A DNA stretch of 45,360 bases. Origin: Endozoicomonas sp. (GTDB lineage Bacteria; Pseudomonadota; Gammaproteobacteria; Pseudomonadales; Endozoicomonadaceae). Under the pieces are notes generated by a model. That model worked only from the letters and a program-made list of their open reading frames with translations. It was not told the origin of the DNA and did no database searches. Position 1 is the first letter of the stretch. Each line of letters begins with the position of its first letter. The position numbers and the translations under genes are program-made. The stretch spans positions 1 to 45,360 of the forward strand of contig JAKROC010000005.1 in the NCBI GenBank assembly GCA_024509075.1. The letters are read 5' to 3'. This document shows, piece by piece, positions 31,599 through 40,670 of this stretch.

Positions 31599-32922
31599 AT
31601 CCTGGCATCACTGGCTGGTGAAAACGGCCAGCAGGAGCGATCAGGCAAGGGTTCTGACTATTGCGCCGTCATCGAGATGGTTCGTCTGGGTATTGCTGGC
31701 TTTTGTTGTCACGCTCCTACTTTGGAGTTTTTTTCTTGAGATAGACGATACTGTCACGGGATTTGGACGTGTGATGCCTTCCAGCAAAGTTCAGGAAGTA
31801 CAAAGTCTCGATGGCGGCATTCTTAAGTCGATTTATGTAACAGAAGGCGACTTTGTGCTTACAGGAGATAAACTGCTGCGAGTCGATGAGACCCGCTTTC
31901 AATCTTCATTCCGGGTGAACGAGTCGGAAAGGGAGTCTATCCAGGGAACTATATCGAGGCTGGAGTCAGAGCTGGCGTTACTGGTTCAGCAGCAGGATGG
32001 CAGCTGGCATATAAATGACATTAGTCGTTTTAAGTTGTCTGAAGCTAATCTGCCACAACAAGAGGCTGCACGGAAGCTGATTACAGAACGTCTGAGTGCC
32101 TTGAAAAGCCAGGCATCGGTGTTGCAGCAGCAGTCAATTCAGAAGCATCAGGAACTGCAGGAGCAGCAGGCACAAGTTGCGACAATAACTCGAAGCCTGA
32201 GTCTGGCCAGAGAAGAGCTGTCAATAAAAGAGCCTCTGACCAAAGATGGCGTAGTGACCCGTGTAGAGGTGATTGCACTGGAGAGGCAAGTAAATGAATT
32301 ACAGGGGGAGTTGAACAGCGCCAGAATCCGAATTCATCGGTTGCAGTCGGCACTTCAGGAAGCCGAAAGTCGACGTTATGAACTGGTGGCTCGCTACAGG
32401 GCCGATCTGCAAAAAGAGCTGCAGGATAACCGGGAACGCTTGAGAAAGCTGTCCGAAGGGCAGTCAGGGCTTGAGGACCGGGTTCAGAAAACCATCCTTT
32501 ATGCCCCCGTGGACGGATTGGTCAAGCAGATGACCGTTCATACCGAAGGAAGTGTTATTCAGCCGGGAGTAACACTGGTAGAAATTGTTCCGGCCAATGA
32601 TCCGATGATTATTGAAGCGAGGGTACAGCCTGCAGATATTGCCATGCTCAAACCCGGGCAACTTGCCTGGATAAAACTCAGTGCCTATGAGTTTTCACAA
32701 TACGGCGCTATTGAGGGGACGGTAGATTCTATCAGTGCGGATACGCTGGACGACGACAGGGGTCTACCTTACTACCGGGTCAGAATCCACCTCCTGAAGA
32801 TGAACAGCCACTTCACACTATTGCCAGGCATGACGGGAGTGATCGATATTGTGACTGGAACCAGGAAGGTAATTGACTACCTCTTGATGCCCTTTGTCCG
32901 CAATGGGATTTCTGTTTCCTGA
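31591..32922 (+). CDS. HlyD-family membrane fusion protein of the T1SS (LapC-like)
   Basis: A 443-residue periplasmic adaptor linking the ABC transporter to the TolC-like channel. A short cytoplasmic N-terminus is followed by one transmembrane helix at about 30-50 (WFVWVLLAFVVTLLLWSFFL). Next is the biotinyl-lipoyl-like half motif VQEVQSLDGGILKSIYVTEG, a long Glu/Gln-rich coiled coil (about 100-290), then ILYAPVDGLVKQM and the beta-barrel region. The C-terminus, LLPGMTGVIDIVTGTRKVIDYLLMP, is characteristic of type I secretion adaptors. The GTG start overlaps the end of the ABC gene by 8 bases. Confidence 0.93.
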   Translation: MDKSWHHWLVKTASRSDQARVLTIAPSSRWFVWVLLAFVVTLLLWSFFLEIDDTVTGFGRVMPSSKVQEVQSLDGGILKSIYVTEGDFVLTGDKLLRVDETRFQSSFRVNESERESIQGTISRLESELALLVQQQDGSWHINDISRFKLSEANLPQQEAARKLITERLSALKSQASVLQQQSIQKHQELQEQQAQVATITRSLSLAREELSIKEPLTKDGVVTRVEVIALERQVNELQGELNSARIRIHRLQSALQEAESRRYELVARYRADLQKELQDNRERLRKLSEGQSGLEDRVQKTILYAPVDGLVKQMTVHTEGSVIQPGVTLVEIVPANDPMIIEARVQPADIAMLKPGQLAWIKLSAYEFSQYGAIEGTVDSISADTLDDDRGLPYYRVRIHLLKMNSHFTLLPGMTGVIDIVTGTRKVIDYLLMPFVRNGISVS

Positions 32923-32926
32923 CACT

Positions 32927-32965
32927 CCCTGCCCTATCGCTCACGAACGACAAAGGCGGGGTTTT
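32927..32965 (+). terminator. Candidate intrinsic terminator of the ABC-HlyD operon
   Basis: CCCTGCC (32927-32933) can pair with GGCGGGG (32955-32961), with one G-U pair and a 21-base loop, followed by TTTT. It begins 5 bases after the HlyD-like stop codon. The large loop makes it weaker than the yggT terminator. Confidence 0.4.
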
Positions 32966-33099
32966 GAACGGAAAATCGGTAAACACTGAAGACCCCCTAA
33001 CTCTTGAACAGCCTCCGGAGCCAATTCGCACCCCCAAAACCTCTCACCATTTGTTATTCGACCTCAAGCGGCGAACTCTCTGCCAGCACCTGGCCCACG

Positions 33100-33945
33100 T
33101 CAACGCTTGCGCTTCCAGCGATTGTGACTCCATAGGAATGTTTCTGGCTGCTCCCGGATCGCCGCTTCAGCCGCCTGCACGTAAGCCTCGGTTATTGGGT
33201 AGTCATTACCCTCATGCCGTCTTGGATAAGGCGGTGCGGCCAACGGCTTGAACTCAACCTCGTAGTAGCCCTGGCGAACACACCGGCACTGGGCAAAAAA
33301 CACCGGGTACTGCGTCAGGCAGGCCAGTTTTTCCGTGCCCACGTAAAAAGGGGCCTCCCTGTTCAAATAGGTAACCCAGTGACAACTCTCTCCGTCGATG
33401 GGTTTCTGGTCGGCCAGCATGACAAAAATCCGAAAACCTTTGCCACGCCTGAGCAGATCCCGCCCGGCGCGTCTCATGGGAATGGGCCGGGAATTGAATC
33501 GGCTGCGAACCTCTTGCATAAACTGATCCCAGCCTTGGTGATGCAGTTGTTTGTAGACTGGGTCAACGTCAATGCCTAAACGCTGCGAAACGCCATGCAA
33601 CATCCACTCCCAGTTACCTTGATGGATACACAGGACGATAACCGCCCCGTCACTGTATGGTTTCAGCTGCTCGGCACCGACGATTTTACAACGCTGCATG
33701 AACTCATCGCCACTCATGCTATGGGCTTTTATGACTTCAAGCAAAGAGTCGGCCAACCGGCGGTAAAACCCCTTGGCCAGCGCCCGCACCTGTTGTTCGT
33801 TTTTGTCAGGAAACGCCTGCCTGATGTTGTCAAAAACCACACGCTTGCGATAACCAACCAGATAGTAGGTAAAAAAATAGAGCACCCGGCTCAGACGATA
33901 GAGTAGAAAAAATGGCATTCTCGATATTATTCGAACAATAAACAT
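33100..33945 (-). CDS. Lipid A biosynthesis-type lysophospholipid acyltransferase
   Basis: A 281-residue member of the LpxL/LpxM (HtrB) acyltransferase family, which adds secondary acyl chains to lipid A at the inner membrane. A hydrophobic N-terminus (FFLLYRLSRVLYFFTYYLVGYRKR) is followed by VVFDNIRQAFPDK. The catalytic HX4E motif is H108-QGNW-E113. FVMLADQKP, the GTEKLACLTQYPVFFAQCRC segment and the terminal FLWSHNRWKRKR are family marks. The acyl chain and position cannot be told from sequence, so no symbol is given. It is divergent from glnE across 128 bases. Confidence 0.9.
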   Translation of the reverse strand: MFIVRIISRMPFFLLYRLSRVLYFFTYYLVGYRKRVVFDNIRQAFPDKNEQQVRALAKGFYRRLADSLLEVIKAHSMSGDEFMQRCKIVGAEQLKPYSDGAVIVLCIHQGNWEWMLHGVSQRLGIDVDPVYKQLHHQGWDQFMQEVRSRFNSRPIPMRRAGRDLLRRGKGFRIFVMLADQKPIDGESCHWVTYLNREAPFYVGTEKLACLTQYPVFFAQCRCVRQGYYEVEFKPLAAPPYPRRHEGNDYPITEAYVQAAEAAIREQPETFLWSHNRWKRKR

Positions 33946-34073
33946 ACCTGCAGCTCATCAAGATTCGGAAAAAGTTAGCTACTTTGCCGCCGCCAATTAC
34001 CCACTCCCGACACGCTGGCAGTGCAAAGGCCATTTCCATAAAATAAACCCGCCAATCAGGAGAGATCTGGTTC

Positions 34074-36992
34074 ATGGAGTCACTCAAAGTACAGTTCCGT
34101 CAACGGTTGAGCGCGACAGGAATTCCAGCTGTCATCCAGCAGGTGGTTTTGGCTCACTGGCAACAGTTTGAAGACAATAACTCTTCGTTTGCAAATCAGC
34201 CAACAAATGCCGGGGCAGTGGATGAACTGATCCACTGCTGGGCTGGCAGTGATTTTGCTGCCGAACAATGTATTGCCCACCCTCTGTGGCTGGAAGCGAT
34301 CCTAGCAAACCATGAGTATTTAACCAAGTTGGCCCAAACTCATAGTGAACGGCTGCAAAGGCTTCTTGCCAACGTCGATGATGAGCAAGCTCTCATGACT
34401 GCTCTGCGTCGTTACCGCAACCGGGAGATGGTGCGTATTATCTGGCTCGATCTTAATCGCCGGGTCACCATGGCGGAAACCACGGCGGATCTCTCGGCTC
34501 TGGCCGATGCCTGCATTGATGCCGCTCTCAACTGGCTTTACCAGGACTGTTGCCAGAGTCTCGGTATTCCTTACGGTACTGATATCCCCGGTGAAACACC
34601 CTGGCCCCAGCGGTTTGTGGTGCTCGGCATGGGCAAGCTGGGTGCCCGCGACTTGAATCTCTCGTCGGACATTGACCTGATTTTTGCCTACCCCTGCCGG
34701 GGCGAAACTCGGGACAACAGGAAAGTGCACACCAACCAGGAGTTTTTTCTCCGTCTGGGCCAGCGTCTGATCCGGGTGCTGGACAGCCAGAGCACCGATG
34801 GCTTTGTCTTTCGCGTTGATATGCGCCTGCGTCCATACGGCAACAGTGGTGCGCTGGTCATGAGTTTTGCCGCCATGGAGCAGTACTACCAGGACCAGGG
34901 GCGCGACTGGGAACGCTACGCCATGCTCAAAGCCAGAGTGGTGGCCGGGGACAGTGCCAGGGGCCAGCAGCTACTCAGTCAGCTACAGCCTTTCGTGTAT
35001 CGACGTTATATCGATTTTGGCGCCATTATTGCCCTGCGTGAGATGAAACAGCTGATCCAGCGGGAGGTAATGCGCAAAGGCATGGCCAGCAATATCAAAC
35101 TTGGCCCAGGTGGTATTCGTGAGATTGAGTTTATTGTTCAGGCCTTTCAGTTGATCCACGGTGGCCGGGACCGCAGCTTGCAATGCCGCAACCTGCTGAG
35201 CACCCTGACTATCCTGCAAGCCAAGGACTACTTCACCCCAACTCAGGCTCAGCAGTTGCGTGAGGCGTATATCTTTCTGCGCAACCTGGAGCACGCCCTA
35301 CAGGCCATTGCCGATCGACAGACCCAGAACCTGCCTAAAGATCCCACCACCCAAGCCAGAATCGCCTTCAGCATGAGCCATGATGACTGGCCATCACTAA
35401 TGGAAAAACTTGACCAGCATCGACAGCGTGTACTCAACCACTTTGGCGATGTCATCGCTGATCCAGAGGCAACTGACGATGCTGACGATCAGTGGCAAGC
35501 CCTGTGGCTGAGCCAGCTCAGTGACGCAAAAGCCAGACAATTACTGGGCAACGAGGGTTTTATTAACGCCGAGGCGGCGTGGCAACGGCTGGTCACCCTG
35601 AAAGATAGCAAAGCCTTGGCACGCGTACGCCGGCAGAGCCGGGATCGGCTGGACAGATTCATGCCTCTGCTGCTCAGCGTAGCGGCCCAGTCTGACGAGC
35701 CAGACACATTCCTGGAGCGGGTTTTGCCTCTGGTGGAAGCAGTGCTGCGTCGTACCGCTTATCTGGTCTTGTTAACGGAGAACCCCCGAGCGTTGGAGCA
35801 CCTGGGCAAGCTGTGCATTGCCAGCCCATGGATTGCCGGGCAGATTGCACGCTTTCCGGCACTGCTTGATGAGTTTCTCGACCCCGGTGACCTGTACAAT
35901 CCACCGGAAAAAGCAGCATTGGCCGACGAGCTGCGTCAGCAACTGGCTCACATACCCGAAGATGATCTGGAAAATCAGATGGAGACACTGCGCCATTTCA
36001 AAATGGCTCACGTCCTGCGAGTCGCAGCGGCGCAGGTGTCATGCACACTGCCACTGATGAAAGAGAGCGACTACCTGACCTGGATTGCCGAAGTCATTCT
36101 GGAGTCAGTGCTGGCCATTGCCTGGCACGGTCTGGTGGCAAAATTTGGCATGCCCAAGGATGCTGACGGGCAGCTGTGCGACCCCGGTTTTATCATTGTT
36201 GGCTACGGCAAACTGGGCGGCATTGAGCTTGGTCCCGGCTCTGACCTTGACCTTGTTTTTCTCCATAACGGTGGCACCAATAAGGAGACCAGTGGGCCGA
36301 AAGTGATCAACAGCACCACGTTTTACACCCGCCTTGGCCAGCGGATTATCCATATCCTGACAACTCAGACCGCCTCCGGCATTCTCTACGACGCCGATAT
36401 GCGGTTACGCCCGTCGGGTGCCAAAGGGTTGCTGGTGAACTCCTTTGTTTATTTTGACAAGTACCAGAGGGAAGAGGCATGGACGTGGGAGCACCAGGCG
36501 CTGGTCAGGGCCCGAGTCATCGCCGGCGATCAAGGACTGGCAAAACAGTTTGGCCGGCTGCGCTCGGCAATTCTTGGCCAGCAGCGGGATGAGGCAACGC
36601 TGCGCACGGCGGTGGTGGATATGCGCCATAAGATGCGTGATCACCTGGGCACAAGGGCAACTGATACCGGTTTTAATATGAAGCACGACCCCGGCGGCAT
36701 TGTTGACATTGAGTTTTTGATGCAGTTCGCCGTTCTGCGTTATGGCCCTCAACACCCTTCTTTGTTGATCTGGACCGACAATATCCGCATCTCAGAGGAG
36801 CTGGAAAATGCTGGGCTACTCAGCAAGGAAGACGCTCATCAGCTGCGTGAGGCGTACAAAACATTTCGTCTGTGTGTTCACCAAAAAGCATTACAAAACG
36901 AGGGGCCGATAGCCAAAGAAGCTGTAGCAGAGAGCCTGCGCCAGAAAGTGATTGCCATCTGGGCAGGTTGTATGGAGGCAAAGCGTCAGTGA
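34074..36992 (+). CDS. glnE: Bifunctional glutamine synthetase adenylyltransferase/deadenylase
   Basis: GlnE adenylylates and de-adenylylates glutamine synthetase in response to PII protein and glutamine. The 972 residues carry both nucleotidyltransferase domains. The N-terminal deadenylase domain has GKLGARDLNLSSDIDLIF (about 187-204). The C-terminal adenylylase domain has GYGKLGGIELGPGSDLDLVF (about 709-728). The paired Asp residues bind metal. HDPGGIVDIEFLMQ (about 868) and the earlier GPGGIREIEFIVQ are the matching downstream motifs. GGAG lies upstream of the ATG. In Pseudomonas glnE is followed by ilvE and the waa genes; here an island and pepD lie between glnE and waaF. Confidence 0.97.
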   Translation: MESLKVQFRQRLSATGIPAVIQQVVLAHWQQFEDNNSSFANQPTNAGAVDELIHCWAGSDFAAEQCIAHPLWLEAILANHEYLTKLAQTHSERLQRLLANVDDEQALMTALRRYRNREMVRIIWLDLNRRVTMAETTADLSALADACIDAALNWLYQDCCQSLGIPYGTDIPGETPWPQRFVVLGMGKLGARDLNLSSDIDLIFAYPCRGETRDNRKVHTNQEFFLRLGQRLIRVLDSQSTDGFVFRVDMRLRPYGNSGALVMSFAAMEQYYQDQGRDWERYAMLKARVVAGDSARGQQLLSQLQPFVYRRYIDFGAIIALREMKQLIQREVMRKGMASNIKLGPGGIREIEFIVQAFQLIHGGRDRSLQCRNLLSTLTILQAKDYFTPTQAQQLREAYIFLRNLEHALQAIADRQTQNLPKDPTTQARIAFSMSHDDWPSLMEKLDQHRQRVLNHFGDVIADPEATDDADDQWQALWLSQLSDAKARQLLGNEGFINAEAAWQRLVTLKDSKALARVRRQSRDRLDRFMPLLLSVAAQSDEPDTFLERVLPLVEAVLRRTAYLVLLTENPRALEHLGKLCIASPWIAGQIARFPALLDEFLDPGDLYNPPEKAALADELRQQLAHIPEDDLENQMETLRHFKMAHVLRVAAAQVSCTLPLMKESDYLTWIAEVILESVLAIAWHGLVAKFGMPKDADGQLCDPGFIIVGYGKLGGIELGPGSDLDLVFLHNGGTNKETSGPKVINSTTFYTRLGQRIIHILTTQTASGILYDADMRLRPSGAKGLLVNSFVYFDKYQREEAWTWEHQALVRARVIAGDQGLAKQFGRLRSAILGQQRDEATLRTAVVDMRHKMRDHLGTRATDTGFNMKHDPGGIVDIEFLMQFAVLRYGPQHPSLLIWTDNIRISEELENAGLLSKEDAHQLREAYKTFRLCVHQKALQNEGPIAKEAVAESLRQKVIAIWAGCMEAKRQ

Positions 36993-37023
36993 CTCACCAG
37001 ATGGCTCCTGATCCTCCTGTTCT

Positions 37024-37167
37024 TATACCCGTCGCCTTTCAAGTTGCTACTTTGTTGGCTTCATTCGCTTACCCCAGTCACATAGTATTTCTATGCTCCC
37101 GGCACCCGAGGGCATAAAGGCTTCGCTCACTTGCCGCCTCGAATCAATTTGAAATCCATTGGGTATA
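37024..37167 (-). repeat. MITE-like repeat, copy C (144 bp, reverse orientation)
   Basis: It begins TATACCCGTCGCCTTTCAAG and ends TCCATTGGGTATA. Its complement matches copy B through GAGCGAAGCCTTTATGCCC and GGGAGCATAGAAATACTATG but lacks B's extra segment. It marks the left border of the TRAF-like/orphan gene island, 31 bases after glnE. Confidence 0.9.
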
Positions 37168-37214
37168 GAGACCCGGAACCCACCTCAATTTGCCAGGTCG
37201 CGCAAAGTACTCTC

Positions 37215-38513
37215 TTAAAAACCTTGTAGACTTCTTTCTGCTTGATGACCGACGGTGATTTTGATGAGCAGGTCGCCATCGACCAGAAATTGATCAATGC
37301 CGTCCAAAGGCAGAAATCGTGGAACTCCTGTGTAGGTATTATGATGTCCTAAAGGCCGAACAAAGCTGGAGCTGCCGAAGTCTGGTTTAAACGCGTCGTA
37401 GTGCAAATTTTTGCCATCGTGACCAACAACCGTAAAGCAGACTTTTTCACTAAATGGCCATGAAATAAAGCTGTCATTATCTGTTTTCATAACGCTCAGG
37501 AATATACTGACATATTTACCGCTGGCAACTCCATCACCGTTAGGGACTATCTTTGCATTCAGCTTGCAGCCCTTGGGTGAGTAAAAATAATCACTGTGAA
37601 TTGCTTTATCGTTACCACGCACGGTGTCTTGTAAAACTTGCCTGAAGTTTGGAACTTGCCAAAAAAACATACCCCGATCAAGGCCAAACTGTTCAGTTAT
37701 CTGCAACCTTTTTATGACATTACTCTGGTCGGCAACTTCTATCGATAACTTGGCGAGCGCTTCCTCAAGCTGTTCATTTTTTCTGGAAAGGATGGTGATC
37801 TGGTCAGTTAACTTAGCTATTTTGTTATCCTGGTCAATCCGGGCTGGCAGAACCGGATGAACATTTTCAGCAGTCGCACATCCACTCCGAGGCAGAATCT
37901 GCAGATGAGGAGTGGTGACCTTTGTAACTGGAACCGTTCTGGCCGCCCCTGACGGGCTACTGATGGCAGTCACAGATGGCGAAGTCATCGCTGGGAGAAT
38001 ATTCTGCTGCGCAGACGAACTCTGCGGGACTGTTTTACTATGCAGAAGGTGGTGATGACCAGGCAGTTCACTTAACATGAGTAGCTCTCCGCACTCACCA
38101 CCACCTGGGAGTTGGTGTGCACAGATGACCGAGTTCTGCTGAGCAATCTGAGTCAGATCTTCAGCGACAGGAAAACTTTCAAAAGGGGCATCACGGCGGG
38201 CGCACTTGACGTCGGCGATGAGCCTGAGGCCGCTTGGATCTTCATCAAATGGTAACATGTCCACGATGCCCTTGGGCAAATGCTCCGTTCCGAGTCTGGA
38301 TCTCAGCGGCTTGGCCTCAACAATGTGAGCTTTATCTCCTGAGCACTGGCTGCATTGAAGCTTTGTAACGTCGAAAACAGGATTACACCGAAACTGACTT
38401 CCGCTGGTCGTCCTGTAAACTGGCTGACTCGGTGAGGCACCTTGATAGACGTCAGCTACATCACCAAAAGAAAATGACAACCTGGGGGCGGTTGGGTCCG
38501 TAGGGAAGGACAT
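37215..38513 (-). CDS. TRAF-like protein with MATH domain (eukaryotic-like)
   Basis: A 432-residue protein laid out like animal TNF receptor-associated factors. The N-terminal third is Cys-rich: C43, C54-x2-C57, C104. A TRAF-zinc-finger-like set follows at C131-x9-C141-x11-H153 with H158. A Ser/Thr/Pro linker (160-220) leads to a coiled coil at about 226-275 (DQITILSRKNEQLEEALAKL). Residues 282-422 form a full MATH (TRAF-C) domain: FFWQVPNFRQVL, YFYSPKGCKLNAKIVPNGDG, SWPFSEKVCFTVV, DAFKPDFGSSSFVRP, GVPRFLPL and FLVDGDLLIKITV all match animal TRAFs. A canonical RING is not evident. TRAFs are signalling adaptors and ubiquitin ligases acting downstream of TNF and Toll-like receptors; a secreted bacterial copy could interfere there, but no secretion signal is visible and this is inference. 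An AGGAG site sits 7 bases before the ATG. Repeat copies C and D flank the gene. Confidence 0.88.
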   Translation of the reverse strand: MSFPTDPTAPRLSFSFGDVADVYQGASPSQPVYRTTSGSQFRCNPVFDVTKLQCSQCSGDKAHIVEAKPLRSRLGTEHLPKGIVDMLPFDEDPSGLRLIADVKCARRDAPFESFPVAEDLTQIAQQNSVICAHQLPGGGECGELLMLSELPGHHHLLHSKTVPQSSSAQQNILPAMTSPSVTAISSPSGAARTVPVTKVTTPHLQILPRSGCATAENVHPVLPARIDQDNKIAKLTDQITILSRKNEQLEEALAKLSIEVADQSNVIKRLQITEQFGLDRGMFFWQVPNFRQVLQDTVRGNDKAIHSDYFYSPKGCKLNAKIVPNGDGVASGKYVSIFLSVMKTDNDSFISWPFSEKVCFTVVGHDGKNLHYDAFKPDFGSSSFVRPLGHHNTYTGVPRFLPLDGIDQFLVDGDLLIKITVGHQAERSLQGF

Positions 38514-38789
38514 TTTTGACTCCTGTTTTTAATTATTTTCAAACGAAAATACCTTACGCATGGTCGACAGCTAGCCCTATTCACTCAACAAAGAGAAAGC
38601 GCAGACCCGATTTCTGCATTCACGAGCGCACATTCGTTAGAAATCTTGTTTAAATAAAGAAACTCTTTTTCTTCAAACCAGATTTCTTAATTAATTGCAT
38701 GATAAAACAGGCTTAAAAAACCAGATGCCGCAAGCAAATCATGCAATCAACAGAGAGCTACTCCGACCAGCATTTAAATGACAACGACT
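38514..38789. other. AT-rich intergenic region upstream of the TRAF-like gene
   Basis: 276 bases, clearly richer in A and T than the flanking housekeeping genes (for example TTCTTAATTAATTGCATGAT). It must hold the TRAF-like gene promoter, but no pair of -35/-10 boxes stands out on the minus strand. No coding frame is convincing. Confidence 0.5.
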
Positions 38790-38916
38790 TTACCCGTCAC
38801 CTTTCAAGTTGCTACTTTGTTGGCTGTATTTATGCTCTTTAGGCATAAATACCCCGAAGGGCACAAGAACATCGCTCAATTGCCGACGCGTAGCAAAATC
38901 AAATCCATTGGGTACA
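38790..38916 (-). repeat. MITE-like repeat, copy D (about 127 bp, reverse orientation, degenerate ends)
   Basis: It starts TTACCCGTCACCTTTCAAG and ends AAATCCATTGGGTACA. Internal parts include GCTACTTTGTTGGCT, shared with copy C, and GAAGGGCACAAG, shared with copy E. Both ends have lost part of TATACCC/GGGTATA, so it is an older or rearranged copy. It separates the TRAF-like gene from the orphan gene. Confidence 0.82.
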
Positions 38917-38987
38917 TAGCTCAGATCATAAGTTGATCTTTTAGTTCCATCAGGTGATCTTTTGGTTCAGCAGCAATACAGACAACA

Positions 38988-40400
38988 TCAACGTGACATG
39001 CTCTGATTTGTTGCGCAGATGCTAAAAACCCCGCAAACACCAATACAACATCCAAGACCCAGATATATATCCGGACCAAATCCCGGCAAAACCGGTGCCA
39101 GCCTGATTCCCAGGGCCCTGAGCATTTTGGGACAGAAAAGTGTGTTGATATCAGCAACATCAGAGACAACCAACAAGTAGCTGCCACCGTGTTCAAACCA
39201 GCGTTTGGCAACGTTGGGCAGGAGCCGGCCGGCGGTTTCATAAACTTCCAGATTGAGAAACATGGGTGGTGGTGCCTGCAAGGTCAATACTGTCGAGGCT
39301 ATGCTTTGATTTGCAGTAATCAATGCTGCACAAAATTGCTGAATGCCTTCAAGTATTTTCGATTTTTTGACTTTGATGAAGGTTTTTTCCCCCGGTGTCC
39401 CATCTACGCATGTGACGGGCAGTTCCTCATCCATCATCATTCGGGCAAAGTAACCACAACCGGCCATGGGAAAATACAACCGATCAATACCCAGATCACT
39501 TAAGTAGGATTTGAGTGCCGCAGCTGAAGATTTAGTGATGCTGCCGCAAGTTTCCAACACCACTTCCCAATATGAACAGACTTCTCTGGCCAAGCGTACA
39601 ATTGACCGATCAACATCAGTGTTTTGAAATTTGACGGATACGACCACTACTTTGCCGGAATGAGCCAGCATTTCAGCGGCATTTTTTTCATCCACGGAGG
39701 GAGCCTTTATCTGAACAACGGCCATTTCAGCCTTGGCGTAGGAAGTCAGATTGACAAAACGGGCTAACGACAAACTTTTTGCGCATGGCCGCAGATGTAT
39801 TAGCCGAACAAAATCATTTATCATGCTAAACAACGTATCAAGGTTACTAAGGTGCACCTTGATGTCTTCAGAGTTTTTCGCCTTAAAAGCAGCAGTCAAA
39901 TGACTGAAAACCTTGCTCAATGCTTCCATCGTTTGGTCAAATAAGGGCGGCCGAACGGTCTGAGGGCTCATAATTGCATCAGCTTGACGAAAATCATGAC
40001 TGTGCTTTTCACAAACTGCCGACAGTAGCAGATTTTCTAGTTTTCCTCTCAGGCTCTCCGGAATATCTCGACCTAACTCGTCAATGGTGTGGGCAACGAC
40101 AGGATCACAGATAATCCCCTGATGACTGTCAGTGTTGCGCACAAACCGAACACGCCTCTCGGCGCTTTGCGCCAGTAAATCAGGTTTTGCAACGACACCA
40201 GCACAAGTCGTAAAGACAATCTTGCGCATCATGGCAATACTCTCTGCCAGAGGCATTCGCTCATCTCGGTCAATATCACCAACCATGCATTTGCCGGCAG
40301 AGCATTGCACCGCGCAGCTGTTGAAAGAACCGGTACAATCAGAATCTGTTGTCCCATCAGTCAGGGGAGACGCAGAAAGATAACTCGTTAGAGGAGGCAT
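38988..40400 (-). CDS. Orphan protein, possible methyltransferase-like C-terminal half
   Basis: From the ATG at 40400 it has 470 residues; the frame is open from a TTG at 40439, and neither start has a good ribosome binding site. It is Cys-rich and has no signal peptide. The N-terminal 230 residues show no recognisable domain. In the C-terminal half, LYFPMAGCGYFARMM followed by LPVTCVDGTPG (about 321-350, counted from the TTG) resembles motif I and the acidic end of strand 2 in class I SAM-dependent methyltransferases. LTLQAPPPM and GGSYLLVVSDV downstream fit strands 4 and 5. This is a pattern-level suggestion only. The gene lies between repeat copies D and E, with the TRAF-like gene as its only neighbour on that strand, and probably arrived with the same island. 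Its function is unknown. Confidence 0.65.
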   Translation of the reverse strand: MPPLTSYLSASPLTDGTTDSDCTGSFNSCAVQCSAGKCMVGDIDRDERMPLAESIAMMRKIVFTTCAGVVAKPDLLAQSAERRVRFVRNTDSHQGIICDPVVAHTIDELGRDIPESLRGKLENLLLSAVCEKHSHDFRQADAIMSPQTVRPPLFDQTMEALSKVFSHLTAAFKAKNSEDIKVHLSNLDTLFSMINDFVRLIHLRPCAKSLSLARFVNLTSYAKAEMAVVQIKAPSVDEKNAAEMLAHSGKVVVVSVKFQNTDVDRSIVRLAREVCSYWEVVLETCGSITKSSAAALKSYLSDLGIDRLYFPMAGCGYFARMMMDEELPVTCVDGTPGEKTFIKVKKSKILEGIQQFCAALITANQSIASTVLTLQAPPPMFLNLEVYETAGRLLPNVAKRWFEHGGSYLLVVSDVADINTLFCPKMLRALGIRLAPVLPGFGPDIYLGLGCCIGVCGVFSICATNQSMSR

Positions 40401-40524
40401 AAAAATGGTCGCAAAAAAATGGCAGTCTGATATAGACAAGCTGAATCATCATTTAGTTTTTAATGTGGATTTCCGCATAAAATATCCGAGAGAATTCTAG
40501 CTCTTTTTGCCTCCTCAGAAGTAC

Positions 40525-40670
40525 TATACCCAAAGGATTTCAAGTTGATTCGAGGTGGCAAATGAGCAAAACCCCGGGAGCATGGAAATACTATGTGGCC
40601 GGGGTGAGCGAATACCCTAAAGGGCACAAGTGCAGCCAACAAAGCAGCAGCTTGAAAGGCGACGGGTATA
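40525..40670 (+). repeat. MITE-like repeat, copy E (146 bp)
   Basis: It begins TATACCCAAAGGATTTCAAG and ends CTTGAAAGGCGACGGGTATA, the cleanest terminal inverted repeats of all copies. It is opposite in orientation to copies C and D, so the island 37024-40670 has inverted copies at its two borders. The following 195 bases up to pepD hold no clear feature apart from the pepD ribosome binding site. Confidence 0.92.
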
